Source of the DNA: Actinacidiphila bryophytorum
Lineage (GTDB): Bacteria > Actinomycetota > Actinomycetes > Streptomycetales > Streptomycetaceae
Length of the DNA stretch: 64,000 nucleotides
Assembly: GCF_016916835.1 (NCBI RefSeq)
Contig: NZ_JAFFIX010000009.1
Coordinates: forward strand, 239,202 to 303,201
Reading direction: 5' to 3'
The position numbers were made by a program, and so were the translations under genes. Numbering within the stretch: the first letter of the stretch is position 1; every line of letters starts with the position of its first letter. Positions 42,225 to 50,273 of the stretch are shown here, in pieces. The notes below the pieces were generated by a model. The model did no database searches. It was not told the DNA's origin and saw nothing but the letters and a program-made list of their open reading frames with translations.

Positions 42225-43979
42225 ATGCACCGGTACCGGTCACACACCTGCGGAGAGCTGCGCGCCACCGACGTCGACACCGACGTCCGCCTGTCCGGCT
42301 GGCTGCACAATCGCCGTGACCTCGGCGGCATCCTCTTCGTCGACCTGCGCGACCACTACGGCTTCACCCAGCTCGTGGTCCGCCCCGGCTCGCCCGTCTA
42401 CGACGAGCTGAGCAGCCAGTCCAAGGAGTCCGTGGTCCGCGTCGACGGCCGCGTCCTCGCCCGCTCCGCGGAGAACGTCAACCCCGAGCTGCCGACCGGC
42501 GAGATCGAGGTCGACGTGACCTCCCTCGAAGTGCTCGGCGCCGCCGACCCGCTGCCCTTCCCGGTCTTCCCCGAGGACAGCGCCAACGAGGAGATGCGGC
42601 TCACCAACCGCTTCCTGGACCTGCGCCGACAGCGCATGCACCGCAACATCATGCTGCGCACCCAGGTCATCTCCTTCCTGCGCCGCGAGATGACCGCGCT
42701 CGGCTTCAACGAGATGGCCACCCCGATCCTGTCGGCGACCTCCCCCGAGGGCGCCCGCGACTTCCTGGTGCCCTCCCGCGTCCACCCGGGCAAGTTCTAC
42801 GCGCTGCCGCAGGCGCCGCAGCAGTTCAAGCAGCTGCTGATGATCTCCGGCTTCGACCGCTACTTCCAGATCGCGCCCTGCTTCCGCGACGAGGACTCGC
42901 GCGCCGACCGCTCGCCCGGCGAGTTCTACCAGCTCGACGTCGAGATGAGCTTCGTCGAGCAGGAGGACGTCTTCGGCGTCATCGAGAAGGTGATGACCGA
43001 CCTGTTCACCGAGCTGGGCGGCGGCCGCACCGTCACCTCGCCCTTCCCGCGCATCCCCTTCCGCGAGTCGATGCTCAAGTACGGCAACGACAAGCCCGAC
43101 CTGCGCACCGCGCTCGAACTGGTCGACGTCACCGAGATCTTCGCCGGGTCCGGCTTCAAGGCCTTCGCCGGCAAGCACGTACGGGCGCTGGCCGTGCCGG
43201 ACACCGCGGACCAGCCGCGGAAGTTCTTCGACCAGCTCGGCGACTACGCCGTCTCCCTCGGCGCCAAGGGCCTGGCCTGGGTCCGGGTCGGCGCCGGCAA
43301 CGCACTGACCGGGCCGATCGCCAAGTTCCTCACCGAGGACGACGTGACCGCACTGGTCGCCGCGGTCGGCGCCACGGAGGGCACCGCGGTCTTCTTCGGG
43401 GCCGGCGACTTCGACGAGGTCTCGAAGATCATGGGCCCCGTCCGCGTCGAGGCGGCCAAGCGCGCCGGGCAGTACGACGAGGGCGTCTTCCGCTTCTGCT
43501 GGATCGTGGACTTCCCGATGTTCGAGCGCAACGAGGACACCGGGGCCGTCGAGTTCTCGCACAACCCGTTCTCGATGCCGCAGGGCGGCCTCGAAGCGCT
43601 GGAGACCAAGGACCCGCTGGACATCCTCGCCTGGCAGTACGACATCGTCTGCAACGGCATCGAGCTGTCCTCCGGCGCCATCAGGAACCACGAACCCGCG
43701 GTGATGTACAAGGCGTTCGAGATCGCCGGGTACTCGCGCGAGACGGTCGAGGCGGAGTTCGGCGGCATGCTGCGCGCCTTCCACTTCGGCGCGCCGCCGC
43801 ACGGCGGGATCGCCCCCGGCGTCGACCGCATGGTCATGCTGCTGGCCGACGAGCCCAACATCCGCGAGACCATCGCGTTTCCGCTGAACCAGCACGCGCA
43901 GGACCTTCTCATGGGGGCGCCGTCGGAGGTCGAGGCGACCCGCCTCCGCGAGCTCCACATCCAGCTCCGCCAGAAGTAA
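42225..43979 (+). CDS. aspS: Aspartyl-tRNA synthetase
   Basis: A 584-residue bacterial-type class II synthetase. The N-terminal OB fold (~1-105) is followed by motif 1 ([21 protein letters not shown]), motif 2 ([24 protein letters not shown]), a GAD insertion domain (~290-410) and motif 3 ([14 protein letters not shown]). It charges tRNA-Asp. The OB-fold specificity site reads RRDLGG, with Leu where non-discriminating enzymes usually have His. The ATG at 42225 begins the conserved [13 protein letters not shown]. Essential single gene. Confidence 0.95.
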   Translation: MHRYRSHTCGELRATDVDTDVRLSGWLHNRRDLGGILFVDLRDHYGFTQLVVRPGSPVYDELSSQSKESVVRVDGRVLARSAENVNPELPTGEIEVDVTSLEVLGAADPLPFPVFPEDSANEEMRLTNRFLDLRRQRMHRNIMLRTQVISFLRREMTALGFNEMATPILSATSPEGARDFLVPSRVHPGKFYALPQAPQQFKQLLMISGFDRYFQIAPCFRDEDSRADRSPGEFYQLDVEMSFVEQEDVFGVIEKVMTDLFTELGGGRTVTSPFPRIPFRESMLKYGNDKPDLRTALELVDVTEIFAGSGFKAFAGKHVRALAVPDTADQPRKFFDQLGDYAVSLGAKGLAWVRVGAGNALTGPIAKFLTEDDVTALVAAVGATEGTAVFFGAGDFDEVSKIMGPVRVEAAKRAGQYDEGVFRFCWIVDFPMFERNEDTGAVEFSHNPFSMPQGGLEALETKDPLDILAWQYDIVCNGIELSSGAIRNHEPAVMYKAFEIAGYSRETVEAEFGGMLRAFHFGAPPHGGIAPGVDRMVMLLADEPNIRETIAFPLNQHAQDLLMGAPSEVEATRLRELHIQLRQK

Positions 43980-44406
43980 CCTCCGGCCCACCCCGGGAGG
44001 GGGGTTCCCTCTTCGGCGGGGCCGAGCCCCCAGGGGCGCGGGGCTGCGTCTGATCTGCGGCTGGCGCCGCGTGGGCGCGTCTGCGGCGGGGCCGAGCATT
44101 TAGGGGCGCGGGGAACTGCGCGCTCAGCCCTCCCCCAGGGCTTTGCCTGGGGGTGCCCCCATCTCGCTTCGCTCGCGGCGGGTGGTCCGGCACGGACCGA
44201 ACTGCCCCTTCGGGTCGGTGACGACCCGCGCCCCGGTGGGGGCTGGTCGCGCAGTTCCCCGCGCCCCTGAGAAACGCTCGCCCCCTTGCGTAAGGGGCAC
44301 CCCTCAGCCACCGCGGCCGGCGGAAGTGCGCCGCCGGGCGCATCGGCACCCCGGGGCAACCGGACCGGAGGTCTGGGGCGTTGTATGGGTGTGGGAGGGA
44401 ACGTTC
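43980..44406. other. Intergenic region after aspS
   Basis: 427 bp with no gene. It is filled with repeats: CGGCGGGGCCGAGC occurs twice 70 bp apart (44014 and 44084). Copies of the GCAGTTCCCCGCGCCCC family and a CCCCCAGG/CCTGGGGG hairpin (44133-44154) are also present. GGAGGGA near 44394 is the ribosome site of the sigma factor gene. Confidence 0.75.
44031..44270. repeat. Intergenic repeat cluster B (GCAGTTCCCCGCGCCCC family)
   Basis: Two inverted cores (44031-44047, lacking AACT, and 44101-44122) and one forward core (44249-44270). The sequence after the forward core (GAAACGCTCGCCC...GGGCACCCC) matches that after the second core of cluster A, so more than the core is conserved. Confidence 0.8.
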
Positions 44407-44916
44407 GTGGGCGAGGGCGGGTTCGAGCAGTTCGTCGCGGCACGCGGCCAACGACTGCTGCGTGTCGCCTGGCTGCTCACCGGCGACGCGCACCTCGCAG
44501 AGGACCTGCTGCAGACGGTGCTGGCCAAGGTGTGGCCGAAGTGGCCGCGGATAGCCGAGGAGAACCCGGAGGCGTACGTACGCCGCGCCCTGGTGCACAC
44601 GCATGCCTCGTGGTGGCGCAGGCGGTGGCGCGGGGAGGTGCCGCACGGCGAGATGCCGGACCGGGCGCTGCCGCACGACGAGTACGCAGGCGTGGACCTG
44701 GAGCAGGCGCTGGCCGCGGCGGTGCGGGCACTGCCGGTGCGGCAGCGTGCCGTGGTGGTGCTGCGGTACTTCGAGGACCTGAGCGTGACCGAGACCGCGC
44801 AGGCGCTGGGGTGTTCGGAGGGCACGGTGAAGAGCCAGGCGGCGAAGGCGCTGCGGACGTTGCGCGGGCTGCTGCCCGCCGCGGTCGCGGTGGACGGCGG
44901 TGAGTGCCGTGACTGA
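44407..44916 (+). CDS. ECF sigma factor, SigE family of Streptomyces (SigM-like)
   Basis: A 169-residue sigma factor. Region 2 (~8-75) has RLLRVAWLLTGDAHLAEDLLQTVLAKV and YVRRALVHTHASWWRRR. Region 4 (~105-155) has LPVRQRAVVVLRYFEDLSVTETAQALGCSEGTVKSQAAKALRTL. It belongs to the actinobacterial SigE-family subgroup. GTG at 44407 is set by GGAGGGA upstream. The next gene overlaps its end by 17 bp and encodes a membrane protein that could be its antagonist. Confidence 0.9.
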   Translation: MGEGGFEQFVAARGQRLLRVAWLLTGDAHLAEDLLQTVLAKVWPKWPRIAEENPEAYVRRALVHTHASWWRRRWRGEVPHGEMPDRALPHDEYAGVDLEQALAAAVRALPVRQRAVVVLRYFEDLSVTETAQALGCSEGTVKSQAAKALRTLRGLLPAAVAVDGGECRD

Positions 44917-45640
44917 GGCGGAGGACGAGCTGCGGGTGCTGCTGGAGCGGGCGGTGCCGCAACTGCCCGCGCCCGCGCAGCGCCTCGAACGGGTGCGGGA
45001 GCGGATGCGGCGGCGCCGCCGGCGGCGTACGGCAGCGGTCGGGGTGAGTGCGGTGCTGGCGGTTGCGGCGGTGGTGGCGGTGCCGGGGCTGGTACGCCCG
45101 CACGGCGGCGCGGCCCCCGCGGTGGTGGCGACCGGAGGCCCGGCCCCGGTGCGGACGACGCCGGTACGGGGTCCGGAACCGACGCCCACGCCACGCGACG
45201 GCTACCGCCCGGACGGGATGCAAGGGCTGGTGATCACGCCGCCGGCCGGCTGGCAGCTGCTGGAGGACCCGGACACCGGCAGCGTCTTCCTGTCCACGCA
45301 GGCCCTGGTGCTGCCGCCGAACGGCTGCGCGCACGCCCTCGACGGCTTCTGCACACCGCTGGCCCGGGTGCTGAAGGACGGCGGGTCGCTGGTGATGTTC
45401 CACCTGACGTACAGCAAGGTGCAGGCGCAGAAACTGGGCGACGTCGCGATGCCGCTGGAGGACGAGGACGTCCTCCGCTCCTGCCGTACGGTCAACGGCA
45501 CCCGGCAGATGGGCCGGACCATCGTGGACCAGGCGCCGGGGTCCGGAAACGCCGTGTGGGCCGTCGCGTGCATGGCCCAGCCCTCGACCGCCCAGAAGGA
45601 GCAGGTCAGGCTCCTGGTGGCGAACGCGGACTTCGGATGA
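44900..45640 (+). CDS. Membrane protein co-encoded with the ECF sigma factor (possible anti-sigma)
   Basis: 246 residues. A short cytosolic helix-rich N-terminus (~1-43, LERAVPQLPAPAQRLERVRERMRRRRRRR) precedes a membrane helix (~45-64), a Pro/Thr linker and an external domain (~105-245) with several Cys that may form disulfides. No zinc-binding anti-sigma motif is seen, so the anti-sigma role is inferred from overlap with the sigma gene and topology. GTG start inside the sigma frame. Confidence 0.65.
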   Translation: MSAVTEAEDELRVLLERAVPQLPAPAQRLERVRERMRRRRRRRTAAVGVSAVLAVAAVVAVPGLVRPHGGAAPAVVATGGPAPVRTTPVRGPEPTPTPRDGYRPDGMQGLVITPPAGWQLLEDPDTGSVFLSTQALVLPPNGCAHALDGFCTPLARVLKDGGSLVMFHLTYSKVQAQKLGDVAMPLEDEDVLRSCRTVNGTRQMGRTIVDQAPGSGNAVWAVACMAQPSTAQKEQVRLLVANADFG

Positions 45641-45885
45641 CGGAGCGCGCTCAGGGGCGGCTGGGCCGGCGCGGTGCGCTGCTCGGCCTCGCGGCGGCGC
45701 TGGCGTCGGCCTGCACCCCGGCGACCGGTGTGCGGCGCTCCCGGCTGCCGGAGGAGGGACCGCTGCGCCCGGTGCCGACCGACGACTCGGCGGCGACCTG
45801 GCGCGCGGTCCCCGGCACTCCTAGGCGGCGGCGTCCGGGTCGCCGCCGAAACGGTCGACGTAGGAAGCCAGTTCGTCGTCGGTGA
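45637..45885 (+). CDS. Possible short lipoprotein overlapping the 3' end of metG
   Basis: The ATG overlaps the stop of the preceding gene (ATGA), as expected for a third operon member. The 82-residue product starts like a lipoprotein precursor ([16 protein letters not shown]). Its last ~20 residues are almost all Arg/Pro/Gly and are antisense to the last 65 bp of metG, so that part looks non-functional. It may be a real lipoprotein truncated against the convergent metG gene, or an accident. Confidence 0.4.
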   Translation: MTERAQGRLGRRGALLGLAAALASACTPATGVRRSRLPEEGPLRPVPTDDSAATWRAVPGTPRRRRPGRRRNGRRRKPVRRR

Positions 45886-47548
45886 TCTTCGCGAAGAGCA
45901 CCGGCGGCACGGTGAAGGGCGTACCGGCCGGGACCGAGTCCAGGCTGCGGGCCTGGTCGGCGGTGACCCAGCGCGCGTCGTCCGCGGGCAGCGTGAAGGC
46001 GGCCCGCATGGCGGCGGCGGAGGCCGGGATGAACGGCTCGGAGACGACGGCGTAGAGGTGGATGAGGTTCATCGCGGTGCGCAGCGTGAGGGCGGCGCCC
46101 TCCTGGTCGGTCTTGATCTGCGTCCAGGGCGCCTTCTCCTCCAGGTAGGAGTTGCCCGCGCTCCACAGCGCGCGCAGCGACTGGGCCGCCTTGCGGAACT
46201 GCAGTGCCTCCATGTGGCCTTCGTACTCCGCGAGCAGCCCGGCGATCTGTTCGCCGAGCCTGGCCTCGGCGTCACCCGCGGGGGCGCCGGCCGGCACCTC
46301 GTCACCGAAGCGCTTGCGGGAGAAGGACAGCACCCGGTTGACGAAGTTGCCGAGGGTGTCGGCCAGGTCCTTGTTGACGCCGGCCGCGAACAGCTCCCAG
46401 GTGAAGGAGGTGTCGTCGGACTCGGGCGCGTTGGCCATCAGGAAGTAGCGCCAGTAGTCGGCGGGCAGCAGTTCGAGCGCGGCCTCGGTGAAGATGCCGC
46501 GGCGCTGGGAGGTGGAGAACTTCCCGCCATAGTAGTTCAGCCAGTTGAAGGCCTTGACGAAGTCGACCGTCTTCCACGGCTCCCGGGTGCCCAGCTGCGT
46601 GGCCGGGAACATCACGGTGTGGAAGGGCACGTTGTCCTTGCCCATGAACTGCGTGTAGCGCACGTCGTCGGCCTCGTACCACCACGACTGCCAGTCGCGG
46701 GTCTCGCCCTCGGGGGCCGCGTCGGACCACTCCTTGGTGGAACCGATGTACTCGATCGGGGCGTCGAACCAGACGTAGAAGACTTTGCCCTCGGCGGCAA
46801 GCTCCGGCCAGGTGTCGGCGGGCACCGGCACACCCCAGTCGAGATCGCGGGTGATCGCCCGGTCGCGCAGGCCCTCCGTGAGCCACTTGCGGGCGATCGA
46901 GGACGCCAGGTTCGGCCAGTCGTCGCTGTTCGCGTCGAGCCAGGCCTCGACCTCGGCGGCCAGCGCGGACTGGAGGAGGAAGAGGTGCTTGGTCTCCCTG
47001 ATCTCCAGGGCGCTGCTGCCGCTGATCGCCGAGCGCGGCTCGATCAGGTCGGTGGGGTCGAGCACCCGGGTGCAGTTCTCGCACTGGTCGCCGCGCGCCT
47101 TGTCGTAGCCGCAGTGCGGGCAGGTGCCGACGATGTAGCGGTCGGGCAGGAAGCGCTCGTCGGCCAGCGAGTAGACCTGGCGGATGGCGCGCTCCTCGAT
47201 GAAGCCGTTCTCCTTCAGCCGGCGGGCGAAGCGCTGGGTGATGTCGACGTTCTGCGCGGAGGAGCTGCGGCCGAAGTGGTCGAAGGACAGCGCGAAGCCG
47301 TCGTAGACCGCCTTCTGGGCGTCGTGCGCGCGGGCGCAGAAGACGTCGACGGGAAGTCCGGCCTCCTTGGCGCCCAGTTCCGCGGGGGTGCCGTGTTCGT
47401 CGGTGGCGCAGATGTAGAGCACGTCGTGCCCGCGCTGGCGCAGATACCGGGCGTAGACGTCCGCCGGGAGCATGGACCCCACCATGTTGCCCAGGTGCTT
47501 GATCCCGTTGATATAGGGCAGGGCAGAGGTGATGAGGTGACGAGCCAT
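45821..47548 (-). CDS. metG: Methionyl-tRNA synthetase
   Basis: A 575-residue class I synthetase. The HIGH-equivalent is HLGN in [14 protein letters not shown] zinc knuckle CPHC...CENC (~127-144) and the KMSKS-equivalent KFSTS follow, then an anticodon-binding helical domain (~400-540). There is no C-terminal EMAP-like tRNA-binding domain. This is the archaeal/E. coli-type core. It charges tRNA-Met for initiation and elongation. The ATG follows GGGAGC; a 14-codon upstream extension is possible. Convergent with the ECF operon, overlapping the last ORF. Confidence 0.94.
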   Translation of the reverse strand: MARHLITSALPYINGIKHLGNMVGSMLPADVYARYLRQRGHDVLYICATDEHGTPAELGAKEAGLPVDVFCARAHDAQKAVYDGFALSFDHFGRSSSAQNVDITQRFARRLKENGFIEERAIRQVYSLADERFLPDRYIVGTCPHCGYDKARGDQCENCTRVLDPTDLIEPRSAISGSSALEIRETKHLFLLQSALAAEVEAWLDANSDDWPNLASSIARKWLTEGLRDRAITRDLDWGVPVPADTWPELAAEGKVFYVWFDAPIEYIGSTKEWSDAAPEGETRDWQSWWYEADDVRYTQFMGKDNVPFHTVMFPATQLGTREPWKTVDFVKAFNWLNYYGGKFSTSQRRGIFTEAALELLPADYWRYFLMANAPESDDTSFTWELFAAGVNKDLADTLGNFVNRVLSFSRKRFGDEVPAGAPAGDAEARLGEQIAGLLAEYEGHMEALQFRKAAQSLRALWSAGNSYLEEKAPWTQIKTDQEGAALTLRTAMNLIHLYAVVSEPFIPASAAAMRAAFTLPADDARWVTADQARSLDSVPAGTPFTVPPVLFAKITDDELASYVDRFGGDPDAAA

Positions 47549-47694
47549 TGCAGGCTGCTCCCAATTCGTAGCGCGGAGTGAGGAATTCATCTACGGACCG
47601 TCAATCGTATCGGACCGTAGCCGGGTGCTCGTCGCCGTATTCGCATTCCGGACAGGTTCAGGTCAGGGCGGTGGCGCCGATGACGCGCTGTGAC

Positions 47695-47730
47695 TGCACG
47701 TGCACTTGCACGTGCACATGCACGTGCTCG
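47695..47730. promoter_or_regulatory. Three 12-bp tandem repeats TGCACGTGCAC(T/A)
   Basis: TGCACGTGCACT, TGCACGTGCACA and TGCACGTGCTCG follow each other with an exact 12-bp period. Each contains the palindrome GCACGTGC. They lie just upstream of a TATCAT -10 (47741-47746) of the DUF397 gene and overlap its -35 position, as expected for an operator. Confidence 0.8.
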
Positions 47731-47781
47731 GGACACGAGTTATCATCTCCTGTACCACACGGCACTTTTGGGGAGTCGCTG

Positions 47782-48033
47782 ATGCGCCGGACGCACAACG
47801 GAATGGCCGCAGAAGACCTGACGGGCGTGGTCTGGCAGAAGAGTCGGCACAGCAATGCCAATGGCACATGTGTGGAGTTCGCGGCGCTGCCCGACGGTGA
47901 CGTCGCCGTCCGCAATTCGCGCTTTCCGGACGGGCCCGCGCTGATTTACACCAGGGCCGAGATCGAATCGATGATCATCGGTGTGAAGGCGGGCGAGTTC
48001 GACCATCTGATGCCGCTGCTGCCGGGGCCGTGA
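47782..48033 (+). CDS. DUF397 protein (second locus)
   Basis: An 83-residue protein with the typical LTGVVWQKSRHSNANGTCVEFAALPDGDVAVRNSRFPDGPALIYTRAEIESMI...GEFDHL. GGGGAG lies 5 nt before the ATG at 47782. Together with the ATPase gene on the opposite strand and the XRE gene downstream it forms a three-gene whiJ-like locus. The promoter carries the iterated GCACGTGC boxes. Its 3' end overlaps the convergent ATPase gene by 59 bp. Confidence 0.87.
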   Translation: MRRTHNGMAAEDLTGVVWQKSRHSNANGTCVEFAALPDGDVAVRNSRFPDGPALIYTRAEIESMIIGVKAGEFDHLMPLLPGP

Positions 48034-48487
48034 GGAACAGCGCCCACACCACCTTCCCCGTACCGTTCAGCGGGTGCCATCCCCAGTTCTCGCTGAAGGA
48101 GTCCACCAGGTGCAGCCCGCGGCCGGTCTCGGCCACGAAGTCCGGGTCCTTGGTCACCGGCGCCACACCGCTGGGGTCGCGCACAGCACAGACCACCCGG
48201 CTGGTCCAGCGCACCAGGCTGAGCCGCACCGGTGAGCCGGGTGTCCCGACGGGCACCGCATAGCGCAGCGCGTTGGTGACCAGCTCCGAGGCGACCAGTT
48301 CCATGGAGTCGAGCAGCGCGGACAGGTCCCAGCGCTGAAGGGTCGTACGGGTGAAGTGGCGCGCTTCACGCACCGATTCCAGGGCGGCGGGCAGTTCGCA
48401 CGTGGCGCCGTGGCCCGCGGCAAGTCGCTCGGGCGCGAGCACGCCTTGCCATAACGGGTCGAGCACAGGTGCGGCCTCTGCCTTCAT
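47975..48487 (-). CDS. ATP-binding anti-sigma-like protein (HATPase_c_2)
   Basis: A 170-residue RsbW-like ATPase. The N box is LVASELVTNALRYAV, G1 VRDPSGVAP, and G2 TGRGLHLVDSFSENWGWHP. The N-terminal ~35 residues are extra. ATG at 48487 has GGGGGC upstream. It is divergent from the XRE gene; the intervening DNA has two TGCACGTG boxes, so both are likely controlled by the XRE protein. Confidence 0.85.
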   Translation of the reverse strand: MKAEAAPVLDPLWQGVLAPERLAAGHGATCELPAALESVREARHFTRTTLQRWDLSALLDSMELVASELVTNALRYAVPVGTPGSPVRLSLVRWTSRVVCAVRDPSGVAPVTKDPDFVAETGRGLHLVDSFSENWGWHPLNGTGKVVWALFLTAPAAAASDGRTRPPSHR

Positions 48488-48554
48488 GCGTGCCCCCGGA
48501 GTATCTGCACGGTCACCATGCTCAGGGATCGCACCGGGGGGATGCAAGAGCGTC

Positions 48555-48587
48555 TGCACGTGCATCTGCAAGGAATTGATGCACGTG
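48555..48587. promoter_or_regulatory. Two TGCACGTG boxes between ATPase and XRE genes
   Basis: TGCACGTGCA (48555-48564, palindromic) and TGCACGTG (48580-48587) lie 25 bp apart in the divergent promoter region. They match the iterated boxes at 47695-47730. Confidence 0.7.
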
Positions 48588-48668
48588 ACGATCGAGAGTG
48601 ACGGGATGGGTACTGCGCGCAAGCCATTAGTGGCAGACTGCTGATGAACCAAGGGCGGAGCGTGACCT

Positions 48669-49535
48669 ATGAGCGCAGGGCAGCCGGGAGGCGGGTCCAT
48701 CGTGCGACGAATGCTGCTCGGAGCGCAGCTGCGGAGGCTGCGTGATTCGCGCGGGATCAGCCGGGAGGACGCCGGGTACTCCATCCGGGCGTCGGAGTCG
48801 AAGATCAGCCGCATGGAGCTGGGAAGAGTCAGCTTCAAGGAGCGGGATGTCGCCGATCTGCTGACGCTGTACGGCGTCACCGAGGAGGGTGAACGGCTCG
48901 CCATGCTCGGGCTCGTGAGAGAGGCCAACGCGGCCGGCTGGTGGCACGGATACGGCGAGGTGATGCCGACCTGGTTCCAGACCTATGTCGGTCTTGAGGA
49001 GTCGGCAGCCCTCATCCGCACCTTCGAGGTGCAGTTCGTGCACGGCCTGCTGCAGACAGAGGACTACATAAGACAGGTGATCCGGCTCGGTCACCCCGAA
49101 GGAGCCGACTCCTGGGTGGAAAGACGAGTCGGCCTACGCCTGGAGCGGCAGAAGCTGCTCGTGTCCGAGCGGGCACCCCACTTCGTCGCCGTCATGGACG
49201 AGGGTGCGCTGCGCCGCCCCTTCGGCAGCCGGCAGGTCATGCGGGACCAGATACAGCACATCCTGGAGGCCGCCGAGGCACCCAACGTCGACGTGCGCAT
49301 CCTGCCTTTCGCCACCGGCGGCCACGCGGCAGGCGGCGGCGCCTTCACGCTGCTGAGCTTCCCCGAGTCCGACCTGCCCGACCTGGTCTACCTGGAGCAG
49401 CTCACCGGCGCGCTCTACATCGACAAGCACGACGAGGTCGTCGAGTACGACAAGGCCATGACGGCGCTGGGCGGGCTCGCGCTGAGCCCCGCAGCCTCCG
49501 TCGACTGGCTGAACACCTTCCAGCGGGAGTTGTGA
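48669..49535 (+). CDS. XRE regulator with DUF5753 (WhiJ-like)
   Basis: A 288-residue protein. The helix-turn-helix (~15-70) has LGAQLRRLRDSRGISREDAGYSIRASESKISRMELG. DUF5753 (~105-285) has QFVHGLLQTEDYIRQVIRLGH, RVGLRLERQKLL, FVAVMDEGALRRPFG and VDVRILPFATGGHAA. It likely binds the GCACGTGC boxes at this locus; the DUF397 and ATPase partners would modulate it. Confidence 0.9.
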   Translation: MSAGQPGGGSIVRRMLLGAQLRRLRDSRGISREDAGYSIRASESKISRMELGRVSFKERDVADLLTLYGVTEEGERLAMLGLVREANAAGWWHGYGEVMPTWFQTYVGLEESAALIRTFEVQFVHGLLQTEDYIRQVIRLGHPEGADSWVERRVGLRLERQKLLVSERAPHFVAVMDEGALRRPFGSRQVMRDQIQHILEAAEAPNVDVRILPFATGGHAAGGGAFTLLSFPESDLPDLVYLEQLTGALYIDKHDEVVEYDKAMTALGGLALSPAASVDWLNTFQREL

Positions 49536-49668
49536 CCTTTCGGTCGTTCTCCGCCGGTATTCACCCCTACAGGTGAATGTCGGGCTGTTTTGTCCCGGGC
49601 TGTCTCCCCGGGGGCACTGTGGCGCCGCTACGGTTACGCAGGTCGCGCGAGGGGGACGGGGGGCACGG

Positions 49669-50046
49669 GTGAACGACGAGAGCAGCGACCTGATCCCGGT
49701 GCCGACGCGGTACGCCCGCACGTACCGGGTACGGCAGGCCACCGTCGTGGAGATCGCCGGCGAGATCGACCTCGGCAGCGCCCACGGCATCCACCCGCAC
49801 CTCGACGCCGCCGCCCTGTGGCCGCCACCGCTGCTGGTCGTCTTCGACCTCGGGCCGGTCGAGTTCATCGACTGCTACGGCCTCGCGCTGCTCGTACGCG
49901 CCCGGCGCCGGGTCCTGGACCGCGGCGGGCGGACCGCGATGGTCTGCACCCACCCGCCGACCCGCCGGCTGCTCGCCATGACCGGCCTCGACGGCGTCTT
50001 CCGCCCGCTGCCCACCCTCGACGCGGCACTCGACGCCGAACTCTGA
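49669..50046 (+). CDS. STAS-domain protein (anti-sigma factor antagonist-like)
   Basis: A 125-residue STAS protein (VVEIAGEIDLGSA, VVFDLGPVEFIDCYGLALLVRARRRV, MTGLDGVFRPLPTLDAAL). In SpoIIAA/BldG the phosphorylated Ser follows the Asp of DSSG/DSTG; here the site is D68-C69-Y70-G71, with no Ser or Thr. It could bind an anti-sigma factor constitutively, or play another role. GTG at 49669 begins after a G-rich run; an in-frame ATG at 49573 would add 32 residues. Confidence 0.8.
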   Translation: MNDESSDLIPVPTRYARTYRVRQATVVEIAGEIDLGSAHGIHPHLDAAALWPPPLLVVFDLGPVEFIDCYGLALLVRARRRVLDRGGRTAMVCTHPPTRRLLAMTGLDGVFRPLPTLDAALDAEL

Positions 50047-50273
50047 GAGCGCGCGCACCGGCTCTTCCGGCGCCGGTGCCCTCACCCGGAATTCGTCACT
50101 CCATGCTTCCTTTACGTCACCCAAATGTTGACGCCGTACAGTGTCTCGCTGGGCAATCGTCCTCCCCCGGCGCCAATGTGACCGGCGTCATACGGCCCGG
50201 CCGGGGCAACTGATAAACGTTGGGGCTTCGTCGTGATGTGTGCGGGTGCCACCGGACCGAAGGTGTAAGGGCA

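Noticed and set aside
44031..44270. Repeat clusters considered as insertion sequences or att sites
   Set aside because: No transposase or integrase frame, no target duplication and no tRNA gene nearby. They are short structured intergenic repeats.
50128..50156. TTGACG at 50128 as the LCP gene promoter
   Set aside because: The hexamer at the right distance (GGGCAA) is a poor -10, and the start lies 120 bp further on, so the promoter cannot be fixed from sequence.
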